This document shows, piece after piece, positions 1 to 11,400 of a stretch of 64,000 bases of DNA. Numbering within the stretch: the first letter of the stretch is position 1; each line of letters opens with the position of its first letter. A model generated the notes under the pieces. The model did not search any database and was not told where the DNA came from. It saw nothing but the letters and a program-made list of their open reading frames with translations. The translations under genes and the position numbers were made by a program. The stretch is from NCBI GenBank assembly GCA_032622095.1, contig CP136063.1:40522106-40586105 (forward strand), given 5' to 3'. This DNA is from Siphonodentalium dalli (taxonomy: Eukaryota > Mollusca > Scaphopoda > Gadilida > Siphonodentaliidae).

Positions 1-489
1 CTGGACTAATTTACCTAGTGTGTGTATGGTGTGTCCCCGGGATTAATTTACCTAGTGTGTGTATGGTGCGTCCCCGGGACTAATTTACCTAGTGTGTGTA
101 TGGTGTGTCACCGGGACTAATTTACCTAGTGTGTGTATTGTGTGTCCCCGGGACTAATTTACCTAGTGTGTATATGGCGTGTCCCCGGGACTAATTTACC
201 TAGCGTGAGTATGGTGTATACCCGGGATTAATTTACCCAGTGTGTGTATGGTGTGTCCCCGGGATTAATTTGACTAGTGTGTGTATGGTGTGTCTCCGGG
301 ACTAATTTACCTAGTGTGTGTGTATGGTGTGTCCCCGGGACTAATTTACCTAGTGTGTATAGTGTGTTCACGGGACTAATTTACCTATTGTCTGTATGGT
401 GTGTTCACTGCAATTGTCCCCGGGACTAATTTACCTAGTGTGTGTATGGTGTGTTCACTGTTATTGTTTCCGGGACTAATTTACCAAGT
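1..489. repeat. 37-bp minisatellite array, left block
   Basis: Tandem copies of a 37-bp unit built on CCCCGGGACTAATTTACC followed by TAGTGTGTGTATGGTGTGT. Most units contain CCCGGG. Late units carry a longer spacer with ttcactgttattg. The order of variant units near the right end (a 'cacgggactaatttacctattg' type, then two longer spacer units) matches 21480-21612, so this block is the left part of the array that resumes at about 20575. It runs off the window at position 1. Confidence 0.95.
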
Positions 490-870
490 TTTTGTACACT
501 GAAAAAACATAAGTGTAGAAAATCTACACAAAAGAGTAGAATGGCTACTCTTTATTGGTAAAAGTTGATCCAATCCTTTAAAGAGTAGAAATAGAGTAAG
601 AGTAAAAATTACTCTATTTGTGTAAGTGTGGCTACTCTTTCGTGGTGTATAATTTTACACTTTCCCACACAATATTGAGTAGAAATGGGGTACACAAATG
701 TGTAGAGATTGGTGTACACTGTAAGAGTAGTTATGTACACATAAAGTGTACTTACCATATCTACACTTTTATGAGTATATTTATTCACACAAATTCTACT
801 ACTCTTTTAAGTGTAGAAAAGTACCCTTTTTGTGTACGATTGTGTACACTTTGATGAGTAGATGCAAATC
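490..870. repeat. Hairpin-rich subterminal region at left edge of the 20-kb insertion
   Basis: A dense cluster of short motifs TACTCTT/AAGAGTA, GTGTAGA and GTACAC in both orientations. Two perfect hairpins are visible: GTGTAGA/TCTACAC (513-529, 3-nt loop) and AAAGAGTAG/CTACTCTTT (531-553, 5-nt loop). The same motif set recurs near the opposite edge (about 20420-20570). This resembles subterminal repeats of a DNA element, but no clean terminal inverted repeat was found. No coding potential is credible here. Confidence 0.5.
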
Positions 871-1909
871 ACCCCCCCCCATGGTACCCCATCCAACCCA
901 TTCATGGGAATGTGAATCATTGGGCAAGAGTGACAAAGACAACCATGGTCATACGGTTCAACTATATTATAATTACAGATACAATCCCTGCAACAATCTG
1001 CCCCATTCATCACATAGGCAAATTAACAAAGGCTGTGGGTTTCATAGGAAAACAGGATAATCAATCCACGAGAAAACTGTATTGGTGATTCATTATATTT
1101 ATTTCATATTGAACACAAATGTAATATAACAGTTATGCATTTGACATTTAGCATATACCATGCCTAGAATGGGCAGGATGCTGTGTATATTAAAACGTAA
1201 TATGTATACATAGTCATTTGTGGTTACAATGAAATTCTGAATATAAAAATAATGAGCGATTGTCTCACTCTTATTTTCTCACATGTGAACAGCTGATGTG
1301 AATAGCAATAAAACATTTCCAATAATAATGAGGTGTATAATTTGTCCAGTACAGTCTGGTCCAGTTATGAAAAAAGTGCCAAACCTCCAATTAATTGCAG
1401 CATGATATTTCTTAGCTAGAATAAGTACATTAACCCATGATAAACAACATATTAAAAATAAAAAGGACCTACAAATGGGGAAATTGGTGAATATTGTGAA
1501 ATAAATTTGTGAAAATGTGGTAAAATACTCAATTTATGGCTTTCAAGGTTGTTTATCATACATGTATAAGAAATTCCATATCAAAAGTCCTTACATTGTC
1601 ATATCTGTTACGTAAATTTTACTATCCTGATTACAGAACAGAAAACCTTTTTCCATATGTATCAGTAAAGTATTTTTTAATCATATATGCCTCTAAAATT
1701 GAGACTTCATTTCACAAGACTATTCCTAATATTTTAAATACTAGAGAGAAATGAAGGATTTTCCAGTCCTGTAACCAGGATAGTAAAATCTCCAAAATAG
1801 TTTTGATAATGGAAGGACTTGTTGATTTTAAAATGTTGATCAAAGTAGACACCCCCTCCCCTGTCCCTGGTATAAGTTAAAGCTGTTTGGAAAAATAGTC
1901 TAGTCAGTT
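871..1909. other. Intergenic, nothing recognised
   Basis: AT-rich unique-looking sequence with a short C run near 870-880. Short ORFs here show no family signature. I see no repeat family shared with the rest of the window. Confidence 0.5.
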
Positions 1910-1913
1910 TTAA

Positions 1914-2336
1914 AGGTACTCAATCCGAACAGAGGGTCCCCATCTCAACAGATTCCAACAACAACAATCCGATCAGAGGGTCCTATATTACTATTTCTTT
2001 GGCTTTGGGGGTAAAAAATATTTGATTCGAGTCGAGGAACCCATCAAACAAAGCTCAGAGTTATTAGATATTGATTTTTGAAATTTGTTATTTACTCGAG
2101 ATGAGTACTAATAATTGCCTTCAACTGCCGTAATCTGCTCGGGATGTGTACACCAAAATCTATTCAAACAGACAAGGATGGATAACTCTAAAATCAAGTG
2201 GTAATAAAATCGATATCTAACAAATCTGAGCTTTGATGGGTGACTTCCTCGACTCGAATCAAATATTTTTTACCCCCGAAGCCATTGAAATAGTAATTGA
2301 GAGGAGTTTTATCGGATTGAGTACCTTTAAGTACAC
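1914..2336. mobile_element. MITE, TTAA-flanked, AGGTACTC-ended (copy 1)
   Basis: Palindromic nonautonomous element. Both ends read TTAAAGGTACTCAATCCGA and its reverse complement, flanked by TTAA (1910-1913 and 2337-2340). Long subterminal inverted repeats follow, including 'gggggtaaaaaatatttgattcgagtcgagg' type sequence on both arms. It shares arms with 8947-9426 but has an internal deletion of about 60 bp. TTAA targets suggest the piggyBac superfamily (inference). The ORF inside (2233-2424) is just the right arm. Confidence 0.75.
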
Positions 2337-2340
2337 TGGG

Positions 2341-2813
2341 GAAATTGATTCAGGTACATTCCGCTCTTTAAAATATTTACAGCTACTCACAAAAAGAGAA
2401 ATGCTCTTCATTATTCTTGTTTGAATGACATAATACGTTGCTGTTTGTCAACTGCAGCATTTTCATTGGCTAAGAATCAAATATATGCATCGCAGGAAAT
2501 GGGATAGTTTGCTGATGAACACCATTTTAATTCGCAGCAGGCAAAATCAAACTTCTTCCTTTTTGTTTATGATCCAAGATAGCCTTAGCCTTTCTCTTCC
2601 TATAACAAGTTTTATATAGTTTCCTGGGTATAAAATAATATGAATCAAGGACCCCTGTCTGGAAAAGCTTCGATAAGTTATTATTGATTTAATTTAGAAT
2701 TTTCTGGTATAATGTATATACATGAATCAATTTGGGACATTTCATAGCTCGTGTTTGTTCCGTGCATAGCATGGGCTTAATTCTATCTGAAAAAATAGTA
2801 TCGAAAAACATCA
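2341..2813. other. Intergenic with a degenerate copy of the unit-module TIR
   Basis: At about 2610-2720 the sequence (gggtataaaataatatgaatc... ggacccctgtctgg... cgataagtt) is a diverged copy of the TIR that flanks the minisatellite modules at 47450-47690 and 48440-48683. Nothing else was recognised. Confidence 0.4.
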
Positions 2814-2817
2814 TTAA

Positions 2818-3260
2818 CCCTTTCACGTCGTGAACTGTGCTGGTACAGCATTAAAGTTCCTGTGCCAGTGCATTATCTTATATTATATTTGCGACTGTGA
2901 GCCTTGCATATATAAGAGAATGCTCTGGTTTACAAGGTCAAGGTAAATATTGTTAGGCCTATGTATTCTTTTTATGCAGTAATGCTCTAAATAATCGACT
3001 TCTTAACCACAGCAGAATTATGGGTAACTTTTCAGGATTTAGTCGGAAATTTGGCTTGTTGCCATTCATTGGAAAGCTCTCCCCGAGAGCTTTCCGATGA
3101 ATGGCAATAAGCCATATTTCCGACTAAATCCTGAAAAGTTACCCATAATTCTGCTGTGGTTAAGGGGTCGATTAATTAGAGCATTACTGTATATACAAGG
3201 CTCCTGATGGGAGACTGGCATACATATTGGTACAATTGCTACGGGTGCGAGAGCAATCAC
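2818..3260 (+). mobile_element. piggyBac-type MITE (TTAACCCTTT family), interrupted by another MITE
   Basis: Starts with TTAA (2814-2817) then CCCTTTCACG. The body matches the complete copy at 15369-15609, including 'gcatatataagagaatg', 'caaggtcaaggtaa', 'taggcct.tgtattct' and 'gggagact'. The body is split by a palindromic CAGT MITE at 2977-3189 and resumes with 'acaaggctcctgatgggagactggcat'. The right end is decayed and I cannot place it exactly. Confidence 0.65.
2977..3189. mobile_element. Palindromic CAGT-ended MITE (nested)
   Basis: Nearly perfect palindrome. Left arm CAGTAATGCTCTAAATAATCG through 'accacagcagaattatgggtaac' to 'ggaaagctct'; the right arm is its complement ending GCATTACTG. 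TA-rich flanks. The CAGT ends and TA target resemble pogo/Tc1-mariner MITEs (inference). Other copies: 17848-18099 (complete), 16232-16345 (right half), 12517-12622 (rearranged). Confidence 0.75.
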
Positions 3261-3304
3261 TCCCGTCTCCTGGGAAGGACTGATCATCTCCCCTGTCTGA
3301 ATGT

Positions 3305-5110
3305 TTCTTACTTTCACATGTAGTGGCCATTTAGTGTCATTTTATCATTCAATATGGCTATGTGACTATGTGAAAAACTATCATTGGTGACAAGGAAGCA
3401 TGTTTTTTCTTCAGCAGAGGCATTACAGTTCAGAATTTTTTTGTGTGTGGAAAATTGCTTAGTCTATCCAACACCCCCCCCCCCCGGCCTGAATTTTTAT
3501 TTACCTCAACATCTAATCCAATTAGTCTCATTTTATGATTCACTATGACTGTGCAACTAAGAAAACTAATATTGGCATGTATTTTTTGTGAAATAGGCAA
3601 TAATTCCAGAGAAAATCCAGAGAATTTCTACCACAGCATCTCATGGCCAGTTAAGTCAGTCTCATTTTATCTTTCAATATGAATATGCGACTAAGTAAAA
3701 CTATCAATGGCATCAAGGAAGCATGTTTTTTTCTGTGAAAGAGTCAATATTTAAAGTTTGGAGAATTTTCAATGAAAATTACCTTGTTTATCTTCCCCTC
3801 CCGCCTGAATTTTACCTCAATAGTTATTCTAATTTTATCATTCATATGACTATGCGACTAAAAAAAACTATTGTTGGCGACAAGGAAGCATGTATATTCT
3901 ATTAAAGAGGTGCGGAGAATTTTCATTGAAAAATACATAGTTGATCTCCCCCTCCACCCACATGAATTTTTCTTACCTTAACATGTAGTGGCAGGTTTTT
4001 CTTCGGAAAAACCCATGTTTTTCTTCGGAAGAGGTAGATCATGCCATGACTCTCTACTCTGTCTTATTAATGCCCATAGAGATCATATTCCACTAATACG
4101 AAACCTTTGAACTTTTTGAAGTTTTGACAGGGGATATTATAAAGTCTAACAATAACGCGGGGAATATATTTCTCAGCTATTATCTGTTCCTTAATAATGT
4201 ACAAGTTTCACAATGGGTGAATGTCCCAACTCAAAATTGCATGTTTTTCTATGACCTTTGTGACCCGATATCACAATAAACATTGAATTATTTACCCAGT
4301 AGAAATGCTATAATTGTCAGCAAAGCAAAGCAAAATCTCTCAAAAATCCGCTTTCAACATGAAATTTTGAGTTGGGACCTTCACCTACAGTAAAGTGCAT
4401 TAGTAAGGAACAGATAATAACTAAGAAATATATTCCCTGTGTTATTTTTTCGACTTTATAAGGTTCCATGTCAAAACTACTTCAAAAAGTTCCAAGGTTT
4501 CGGACTGGTGGAATATGATCTCTACGGGCGTTAGCCAGAGTAGAGATTCATGGCATGATCTACGGCAGAAGCTACATGTAGGTAATTTTTAATGAAAATA
4601 AGATATTGTAGTAAAAAAAAAATCAGGGGGTTGGGGTTGGCAAGACTTCAATTATTGGCCTTTTCACAGAAAATACATGTTCCTTGTTGCCAATGAGGGG
4701 GGATAGGGGGTAAACTAGGAAATTTTCAATGAAAATTCTCCAAACTATAATTATTGCCTCTTTCACTGAAAATACATTGCCTATTTCACAGAAAATACAT
4801 GCTTCCTTGTTGCCAATGAAACTTTTTTCTTAGTCGCAAAGTCATATTGAATGATAAAATGAGACTAACTGGCTGTTGGATGTTGAGGCAAAAACAAATT
4901 CAGGTGGGGGGGGGGTGGGTGATAAACTAAGTAATTTTCAATGAAAATTTGCCTCCTTGACAAAGAATACTTGCTTTCTTGTCACCAATGATAGGTTTTT
5001 TCTTAGTCATATAGTCATATTGAATGATAAAATTAGTCTATCTGCCCATTAGTTGTTGAGGTATTAAAGAACAAATTCAGACGGGGGTTATGGGGGGGAT
5101 GCGTAGTCGG
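3305..5110. mobile_element. Large foldback element
   Basis: Left arm (about 3305-4260) and right arm (about 4330-5110) are inverted copies. The outer parts of each arm consist of a roughly 150-190-bp subrepeat ('tcattttatcattcaatatgac', 'actatcattggtgacaaggaagcatg', 'gagaattttcaatgaaaatt'), about four copies on the left and three reversed on the right. The inner part is a single inverted segment ('aggtagatcatgccatgactct', 'gttccttaataatgta'). G-runs sit in the spacers. No coding capacity. Boundaries are approximate. Confidence 0.7.
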
Positions 5111-5741
5111 GAGATAAACTTTTACAACAGTATAGAACGGAAACACTGGAAGCAAAGCAATTTTCGGTCTAGAACTCTAGATCTGTTTTAGACGGTGACT
5201 GTGTATCGCTTCACCATGCAGTCATTTTCAATAAAAATACATGAATAATAAAAAACCCTGAATTCAACAGATGCCTATGAGTAACCACAGAAAATTCAGC
5301 TTTATAATTTCTTCATTCATTGTTTATTTTTTCCTGATTATGTTGTTTGATATGCAACAGCATTTTAAATAAATAAACACTGAATGAAGAAACTCTAAAG
5401 TTGCGTTCAGACGAGAAAGTTGCATTGATATTGGATTAAAGAGAATAATACCGAGGCTCAGACAGATGGGATGCGTTCATTAACACACACACAACAGAGA
5501 GATTCTATTTTCAACGCAACAAAGCATAACGCATGTCTTATGACGTTTCTTGTTTTCAATCGATAAAACATGGCAGCTGTTTTCGAATCGAAGGTAAATA
5601 AACTTGTATTTATGTCAATAAAGTGTTTATTTGTTTGGATTTGACATCATACAATCAATTTATTACAGATATATTGATTTGCAATATTGGTTTTATTCCA
5701 ATAGCACCTATCAAACTTATTAGCTGCAATAATATTATTAA
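5111..5741. other. Intergenic, nothing recognised
   Basis: AT-rich sequence without shared repeats apart from the MITE that follows. The open frame 5623-5880 runs into the MITE and has no recognisable domain. Confidence 0.4.
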
Positions 5742-6012
5742 GGGCACGTATGGCCTTCGCGGTGGGTATTGCTGTAAAACAGACATATTTTGTTCTTATA
5801 CCAGTCATAAATATTGCGTAAATACATGTAGTATGTTATTGTTAAGTTTGTACGCTGGGTTATGTAATCAGGTTCTGTAACATTTTTGGCTTTTGTTTAC
5901 ATAACAAAGCATATGAACTTGACCATAACATACTATTTACTCAATATTATTTCTGTTTTAGCGGATGTGACTATTTTAACAGCGATACCCACTGTGAAGG
6001 CCATCCGTGCCT
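5742..6012. mobile_element. TTAA-flanked MITE, GGGCACG-ended
   Basis: Left end TTAA (5738-5741) then GGGCACGTATGGCCTTCGC and 'ggtgggtattgctgt'. Right end 'acagcgatacccactgtgaaggcc' then ATCCGTGCCT and TTAA (6013-6016). The ends are inverted for about 30 bp. The interior includes a 'cataacatacta' palindromic region. A diverged longer relative sits at 43999-44487 and 59752-60239. Confidence 0.7.
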
Positions 6013-6016
6013 TTAA

Positions 6017-6660
6017 TCACAAGCTCTGATTTATAATGTAAAGTATGTGTTTTTGTGAAAGGCTTAATGTAGACAATGAATCATGTCAAAGCAACATACG
6101 GATCAATGTAATGGACTCATCTGAACACTCCTTTTCAGTTGGGCTCGCAATACCACCTTTTACAATATCGATTTTACCTCTAAATTCTAATCAAATATAG
6201 CAAATCCACTTTATATTAATCACAGGAGCTTGGAACTTTATAAATAACTGCCAAAAATTATCAACATGCATCTGCCTGAAGATAATTTTTGGTGAACAAT
6301 AGGTTGGCCATAAATAATCATAGGGCAATTTTTAAGGGAATTTGTTGATTAAGTTCCAAGCTCCTATGGATTTATATTACTCAATTTTAAATCTCACCAA
6401 AAATAGTAAATTGGCAAAATTTTGATTTAGGTCGGAATAGTTTTCACAAGAATAAAAAAATAATAATTGGGATTTACATGCAATCTCCAGATCAAAAGTT
6501 AGAGTTACCATTGTTTCCAGCCGTGACTGCATGTATGTCATATTGGAATTAACAGGGATGCTAAGTGCAGCAACTAAGGAGGCTTAACAGCGATTGGGCT
6601 AGGTAAAATAAATACCAGTTCCAAGCCAGATAAATATGTACTAGTATTGTTTTAAAAAAA
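6017..6660. other. Intergenic with an internal inverted repeat
   Basis: A short inverted repeat is visible: 'tcacaggagcttggaacttta' (about 6220-6240) against 'aagttccaagctcctatgga' (about 6350-6370), with 'aattattttt' related sequence between. This may be a small foldback of about 150 bp. No gene seen. Confidence 0.4.
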
Positions 6661-8213
6661 TAGCGGTCACATGCTCATAGCCCGTTTATATATAACCATG
6701 GGTATATGCCAGATATAATCGTACAAAAAATATCGCTGTTCTTTTGACCGTGTATTTATCCATGGTGCGTGTGCCTGCACATGGTTATCCGTAACCTGGT
6801 GCCCGGTGTTATTGCATTGAAAGGTAATCATGTTCGACTGGTGTTGTTAAGCTTAGTGATGAGATTAGCGGTTTCTATTTCTTGTCTGGTCATATTTACT
6901 GTTGGAACTTTTTTTAAAATAGACGCACTTTTTATACTAGAATTTGCGCAACAGGGGCGCATGGAGGGAAATTGCACACCGAGTTGGTTTAAGGGTTTTT
7001 AGAAAAACTATTCATATATTATATAGAGAGGCCAACAGAACGATACCATGCGAATTTAAAACTGAGAGAATAAAAGGCCGTACGGCCACAGTGTCCCCCG
7101 AAAAAGTGGCTTCATTGGGGCATCAGCTTGTCTGAAAAAAATAACAAGGACCCTAAATCCGATACTAAATTTCAGAACAATCCACTAAATTTCAGAACAA
7201 TCCAACCAGTGTACCTTGGAATGGTAGATAAACTATCATACTAAATTTGATTCAGATATGATCACACAAACTAAAGTTGTCATCCGGAAACCAGAAATTG
7301 ACAGGATTCTAAGTCGAAAAAGGGCCATAACTCTCGCAAACATGGGCCGAGTAAACACATATTCGAACTTGACCTGTATTTTGGTTGATAAACTCACATA
7401 CCAAATTTGGTTCAGATATGACCACACAAACTGAAGTTATCATCCGGAAACCAGAAAATTATAAGATTGTAAGTCGAAAAAGGGCCATAACTCTCGCAAA
7501 AATGGGCGGTGCAAACCCATATTCGAACTTAATCTGTATTTCAGTCTGATAAACTCACATACCAAATTTGATTCAGATATGACCACACAAACTGAAGTTA
7601 TCATCCGGAAACCAGAAAATTATAAGATTCTAAGTGGAAAAAGGGCCATAACTCTTGCAAAAATGGGCGGAGCAAACCCATATTCGAACTTGACCTGTAT
7701 TTTGGGGTGGCGCCAGGATATCCCCGACGCATGTGCTATACGATTCCCCGATAAGGGGCGGGCTTTAGCTACTGAGTTGACCATTACAGATCTCATCGAT
7801 GTGGTTGGCTATCCCTCCCCAACAAAATTTAGTTCTCGTCTTCAGTGAACTCAAGACCGCGCTCTTAGCATGGGGTGCCAAGCAGGGACGTGCCGACAGG
7901 GGTGGTTATGCAGGGGTCCCACCCCCAAACTGTAGTCAAACCCAATGCAACATTAGTTGGAAAATTCACACCAAAATTAGTTTGAAATTGTTCTGTAGTT
8001 TGATTTCCAACAATTTCTTAGTGACGAATTTGTTGTTTTTAGACCAAAATTTGCATATTTCCCTTTCATTTGAAAAATTTTGGATTGAAAATTGAAATGC
8101 CATCAGTTGCCAATTTTCAAATTTTCAAAATGTTTTCACATCGGGTCGAACCATCGTGTATTTATCGCATATACCCATGGTTATATATAAACGGGCTACG
8201 AGCATCTGATCGC
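6661..8213. mobile_element. TIR element of about 1.55 kb
   Basis: The left end (6661-6710: gcggtcacatgctcatag, then AGCCCGTTTATATATAACC and atgggtatatgc) is the inverse of 8167-8213. The inverted repeat is about 45 bp with few mismatches. The interior includes the 158-bp tandem repeat and a GC-richer stretch (7700-7920). No transposase was recognised. Target duplication was not resolved. Confidence 0.6.
7227..7705. repeat. Approx. 158-bp tandem repeat, three units
   Basis: Units begin near 7227, 7386 and 7547 with 'gataaactcacataccaaat', continue through 'cacacaaactgaagttatc' and 'gtcgaaaaagggccataac', and end 'cgaacttgacctgtatttt'. The open frame across unit 3 (7579-7848) reflects the repeat and is not evidence for a gene. 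A degenerate relative occurs at 14050-14230. Confidence 0.8.
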
Positions 8214-8614
8214 ATATTTTCTACACAATAAACCACTTTACTGTCACAATTGTGACATTTAATTAGTTTATATTGGGGAGTTTAGGTGAGTGGATAACAA
8301 TGCTAAACCCCCCCGATATAAAATGACATATACACAGGACTTCGTCGTAAACCAGCGGTATCCAAAACAATTTCCCTAGCTGGCTTATATGAAAGGAAAC
8401 TTAGACTACACTTGACCACGCAATACGAGATATAAACTATACCTACAAGTCACAAAATAATGTAAATTATATTTTCATATGGACGATGCTAAATCTGTCC
8501 ATAAAATGCATGCAGTCATGAATATAATCAGTCATAAAGTTCTAAAGCGTTGTCATCCTAAATTCCAGTTGACATCAATTAATACTGGTAGTTGTTTCAA
8601 CACTATAAATATGA
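8214..8614. other. Intergenic, nothing recognised
   Basis: Unique-looking AT-rich sequence without a credible ORF or a repeat shared with the rest of the window. Confidence 0.4.
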
Positions 8615-8735
8615 TGTCCCCAGCCTTCATAATTGGCTACGGCAATCAGCATTGACGAAGCAATTTGCTGAATCAAACTGGGCCACGGCATACTGTTGCC
8701 GTAGCGGATTGCCGAAGCCAAACAATCTGAATTAA
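8615..8735. repeat. Left arm of inverted repeat flanking 8736-9689
   Basis: The segment with 'cataattggctacggcaatc', 'ctgggccacggcatac' and 'attgccgaagccaaa' is the inverse of 9690-9785. Together the arms bracket two MITEs and about 1 kb. Confidence 0.6.
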
Positions 8736-8754
8736 GAGGGCTGTGTCCCTTTAA

Positions 8755-8942
8755 CCCTTCCATGACATTAGATTCCTGAAATTTTGCGAAACCCTGGGAG
8801 CCTCGATATATATTAGAGAATACATTGGCCTAGTAATATTTACCTTGACCTTGTAAAACAGTGAATTCTCTTATATATATATATATGCGAAACTCCCTAC
8901 ATGCTTTAATATGGCACCAGTGCAGCTCCCGTCATGAAAGGG
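8755..8942 (-). mobile_element. piggyBac-type MITE (TTAACCCTTT family), reverse copy
   Basis: Flanked by TTAA at 8751-8754 and 8943-8946. Ends CCCTTCCATGAC and GTCATGAAAGGG. It matches the reverse complement of 15369-15609 through 'aaattttgcgaaa', 'ttaccttgaccttg' and 'gcaccagtgcagc'. The right TTAA is shared with the next MITE. Confidence 0.75.
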
Positions 8943-8946
8943 TTAA

Positions 8947-9426
8947 AGGTACTCAATCCGAACAGAGGGTCCCCATCTCAACAGATTCCAACAACAACAA
9001 TCCGATCAGAGGGTCTTATATTACTATTTCATTGGCTTTGGGGGTAAAAAATATTTGATTCGAGTCGAGGAACCCATCAAACAAAGCTCAGAGTTATTAG
9101 ATATTGATTTTTGAAATTTGTTAGTTTCTCGAGATGAGTACTAATAATTGCCGTCAGTTTCGTAACCTGCGCGAGATGTGTACACCAAAACACAATTCAA
9201 ACAGACAAGGATGGATAACTCTAAAATCAAGAGGTAATAATAACGCAATTTTGACTGAGTTCTGGGCCAGAAAGTATTCCCGATTATGAAAAATAATAGA
9301 TTACTAAAATCGATATCTAACAAATCTGAGCTTTGATGGGTGACTTCCTCGACTCGAATCAAATATTTTTGACCCCCAAAGCCATTGAAATAGTAATTGA
9401 GAGGAGTTTTATCGGATTGAGTACCT
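8947..9426. mobile_element. MITE, TTAA-flanked, AGGTACTC-ended (copy 2)
   Basis: Longest copy of the family seen at 1914. TTAA at 8943-8946 and 9427-9430; both arms intact. It includes about 60 bp in the middle ('caattttgactgagttctgg') missing from copy 1. Confidence 0.8.
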
Positions 9427-9689
9427 TTAAGACATCAAAATGATCAAACTGTAATCACTGACCTTTATGGATTAGCTCGGGGATCTGAACACCATACATG
9501 AACTAGATCATAATCTAAAAGTGATCTAAAAGGCATTGATTACAGTTCCTGTTATTTCCCTGCATATGTGAGGGCCACCACAATCAATCATATCATAAGT
9601 GAGTGAAGACAAAGAAACTTGGTCAAGTAACATAATTAGCATGGGTGCATCTGGGAATAACTTTTTTGAGATATAAAAGAACTTAATTA

Positions 9690-9785
9690 AGATTTTTGGC
9701 TTCGGCAAACCTTTGCCATGGCCCAGTTTGCTTCAGCAAATGTCTTAGGGTATTGCTGATTGACGTTGCCAATTATGAGGGCTGT
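9690..9785. repeat. Right arm of inverted repeat (partner of 8615-8735)
   Basis: 'ttggcttcggcaaacc', 'ccatggcccagtttg', 'gccaattatgagggctgt' read as the reverse complement of the left arm with scattered differences. Confidence 0.6.
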
Positions 9786-10489
9786 TTAAAATATCAATGA
9801 TGTATGTTTATATAATCAGACATCCTCTATATTCACACAATTGGCACCTGTAAGAATCAGTACATTTCGTCATACAGTTTACCAGAACGGTTCCGAGGTT
9901 CATAAACTTCATAAAAAGCTATGAACCACCTACTTCATTTCAAGTCGCCCACGCTCGTTGCTTGATTGTCATGTCATTGTGAGACTGTGTTGTGTTGGAA
10001 TTTGAACAATATGTTACTTACAGTCGTTTTGGTAGTTTGAAAAGATGTTCCATGTTATTAATGTTCTATTAAAATGGACTGGTATATGATTATAAGGAAT
10101 GACTTGAACATCGAGCGTGGTCAATTGTTTTGACCGGCAGACTAATTAAACAAAGTCTGTGTGAATCTCATTGTTTTTTAATTACTCTGCTGATCAAAAT
10201 CTGATGACCCCAATCGACATTCAAGTCATTTCTTGAATAATTACAACTACTCTCGATTTGATTGAAATGCATGATTGGTCGAGAGGCTAGGGAATGATGA
10301 TTCAATGATCTGATTTATCATTGTACTTTATATGTTGCAATGTATGAGACAGTTATACTTTAAGAACAATGGGCGAGTCTAACCTCCCGCATGACGTCAC
10401 AGAATATGAGATTGCGCATAACGATTCCGGTAAACTTCAACTTTTTGCCAGACGGCAATATATTACTGTTAATGAGAAATAAAATATTT
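9786..10489. other. Intergenic, nothing recognised
   Basis: AT-rich unique-looking sequence with no shared repeats or credible coding frames. Confidence 0.4.
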
Positions 10490-10613
10490 TTTAATCGATA
10501 TCTAATAACTCTGAGTTTTGATGGGTGGGTTAAATAAAATATTTTTTACCTCCGAAACCAATGGAATAGTAATAGTAATAGGGATGTTTAATCAGATTAT
10601 ACATCTTTAATAC
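10490..10613. mobile_element. Degenerate right half of AGGTACTC MITE
   Basis: 'aatcgatatctaataactctgag', 'gatgggtg', 'aaatattttttacctccgaa' and 'ggaatagtaat' match the right arm of 1914-2336 with many changes and no clean terminus. An old copy. Confidence 0.55.
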
Positions 10614-11237
10614 CCCAATCTCTGTGTATACCAGATATGGCATAATATTTACAGCCATTTTCAAGTGAGTTTCCAGACTATATTTGGCAGTATGTGCCAT
10701 TATCGTACACATGAGACCTGTGTTCCAAATTGAAACTGCTATAGTGGTGGCAAACACCAGCTGACAAAAGCAGGTGCTAACCACATGTTTTGGAAAAGTG
10801 ACGAGAGGGCTCAGTTAATTGAAACAGGAAGAATAGGTTTTATAGAATATATCAATTGTGGTTTGGTTTTGAAATATAACTGAAGAAAACAGAGAACCGT
10901 AAAACTGCACATCACTACTTCATACCAATGATATTGATGTATGTCATTGGTCAGAGAACATTAGATGTTACCAAGGTATTTGCTTACATCGGGAATGATC
11001 AATATAACTTGAGATTCCTAACAAGTCAGGGGCCATTGCTTCAAATTTCACTCTCTGTGATGATAGCCATTAAGACGTTTTCACATTTAAATGTAAATAG
11101 TAGGCAAACAAGAAGTATTTTCTTGATCAAGTTGAGGTGTATTTTTTTCCTGAATATTTTGCTCGGTTGTTGTAAATTTTCTGGGATGGATTATTAGTAG
11201 ATCAGTGAAAATTAAGATTTTGTTGTTGTAATTATAA
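10614..11237. other. Intergenic, nothing recognised
   Basis: Short open frames (for example 10928-11197) lack any family signature. No repeat structure noticed. Confidence 0.35.
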
Positions 11238-11400
11238 GCCATCAACATTGTTTTTCGATTGATCTATGAGCACATAGATGTATCAGTATAAGTAGAACAA
11301 CATAATAGTATAATTCAGCTTTGCGGAAAATACAGTGTGTTTTTCATCTACTGATACATTGACACGCTCATATATCAATTGAAAGATGATGTTGATGGCA
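11238..11400. mobile_element. Small foldback element
   Basis: Arm 'gccatcaacattgttttt' plus 'cgattgatctatgagc' and 'gatgtatcagta' is inverted at the right as 'tactgatacattgacacgc', 'tatcaattgaaagatg' and 'atgttgatggc'. About 50 bp per arm with mismatches. Confidence 0.6.

Noticed and set aside
6769-7135. Possible small coding gene inside the 1.55-kb TIR element
   Set aside because: Two overlapping short frames without recognisable motifs and no link to any transposase.
7700-7860. Possible tRNA-derived SINE head in the GC-richer stretch
   Set aside because: No A-box/B-box pair at the right spacing and no cloverleaf could be drawn.
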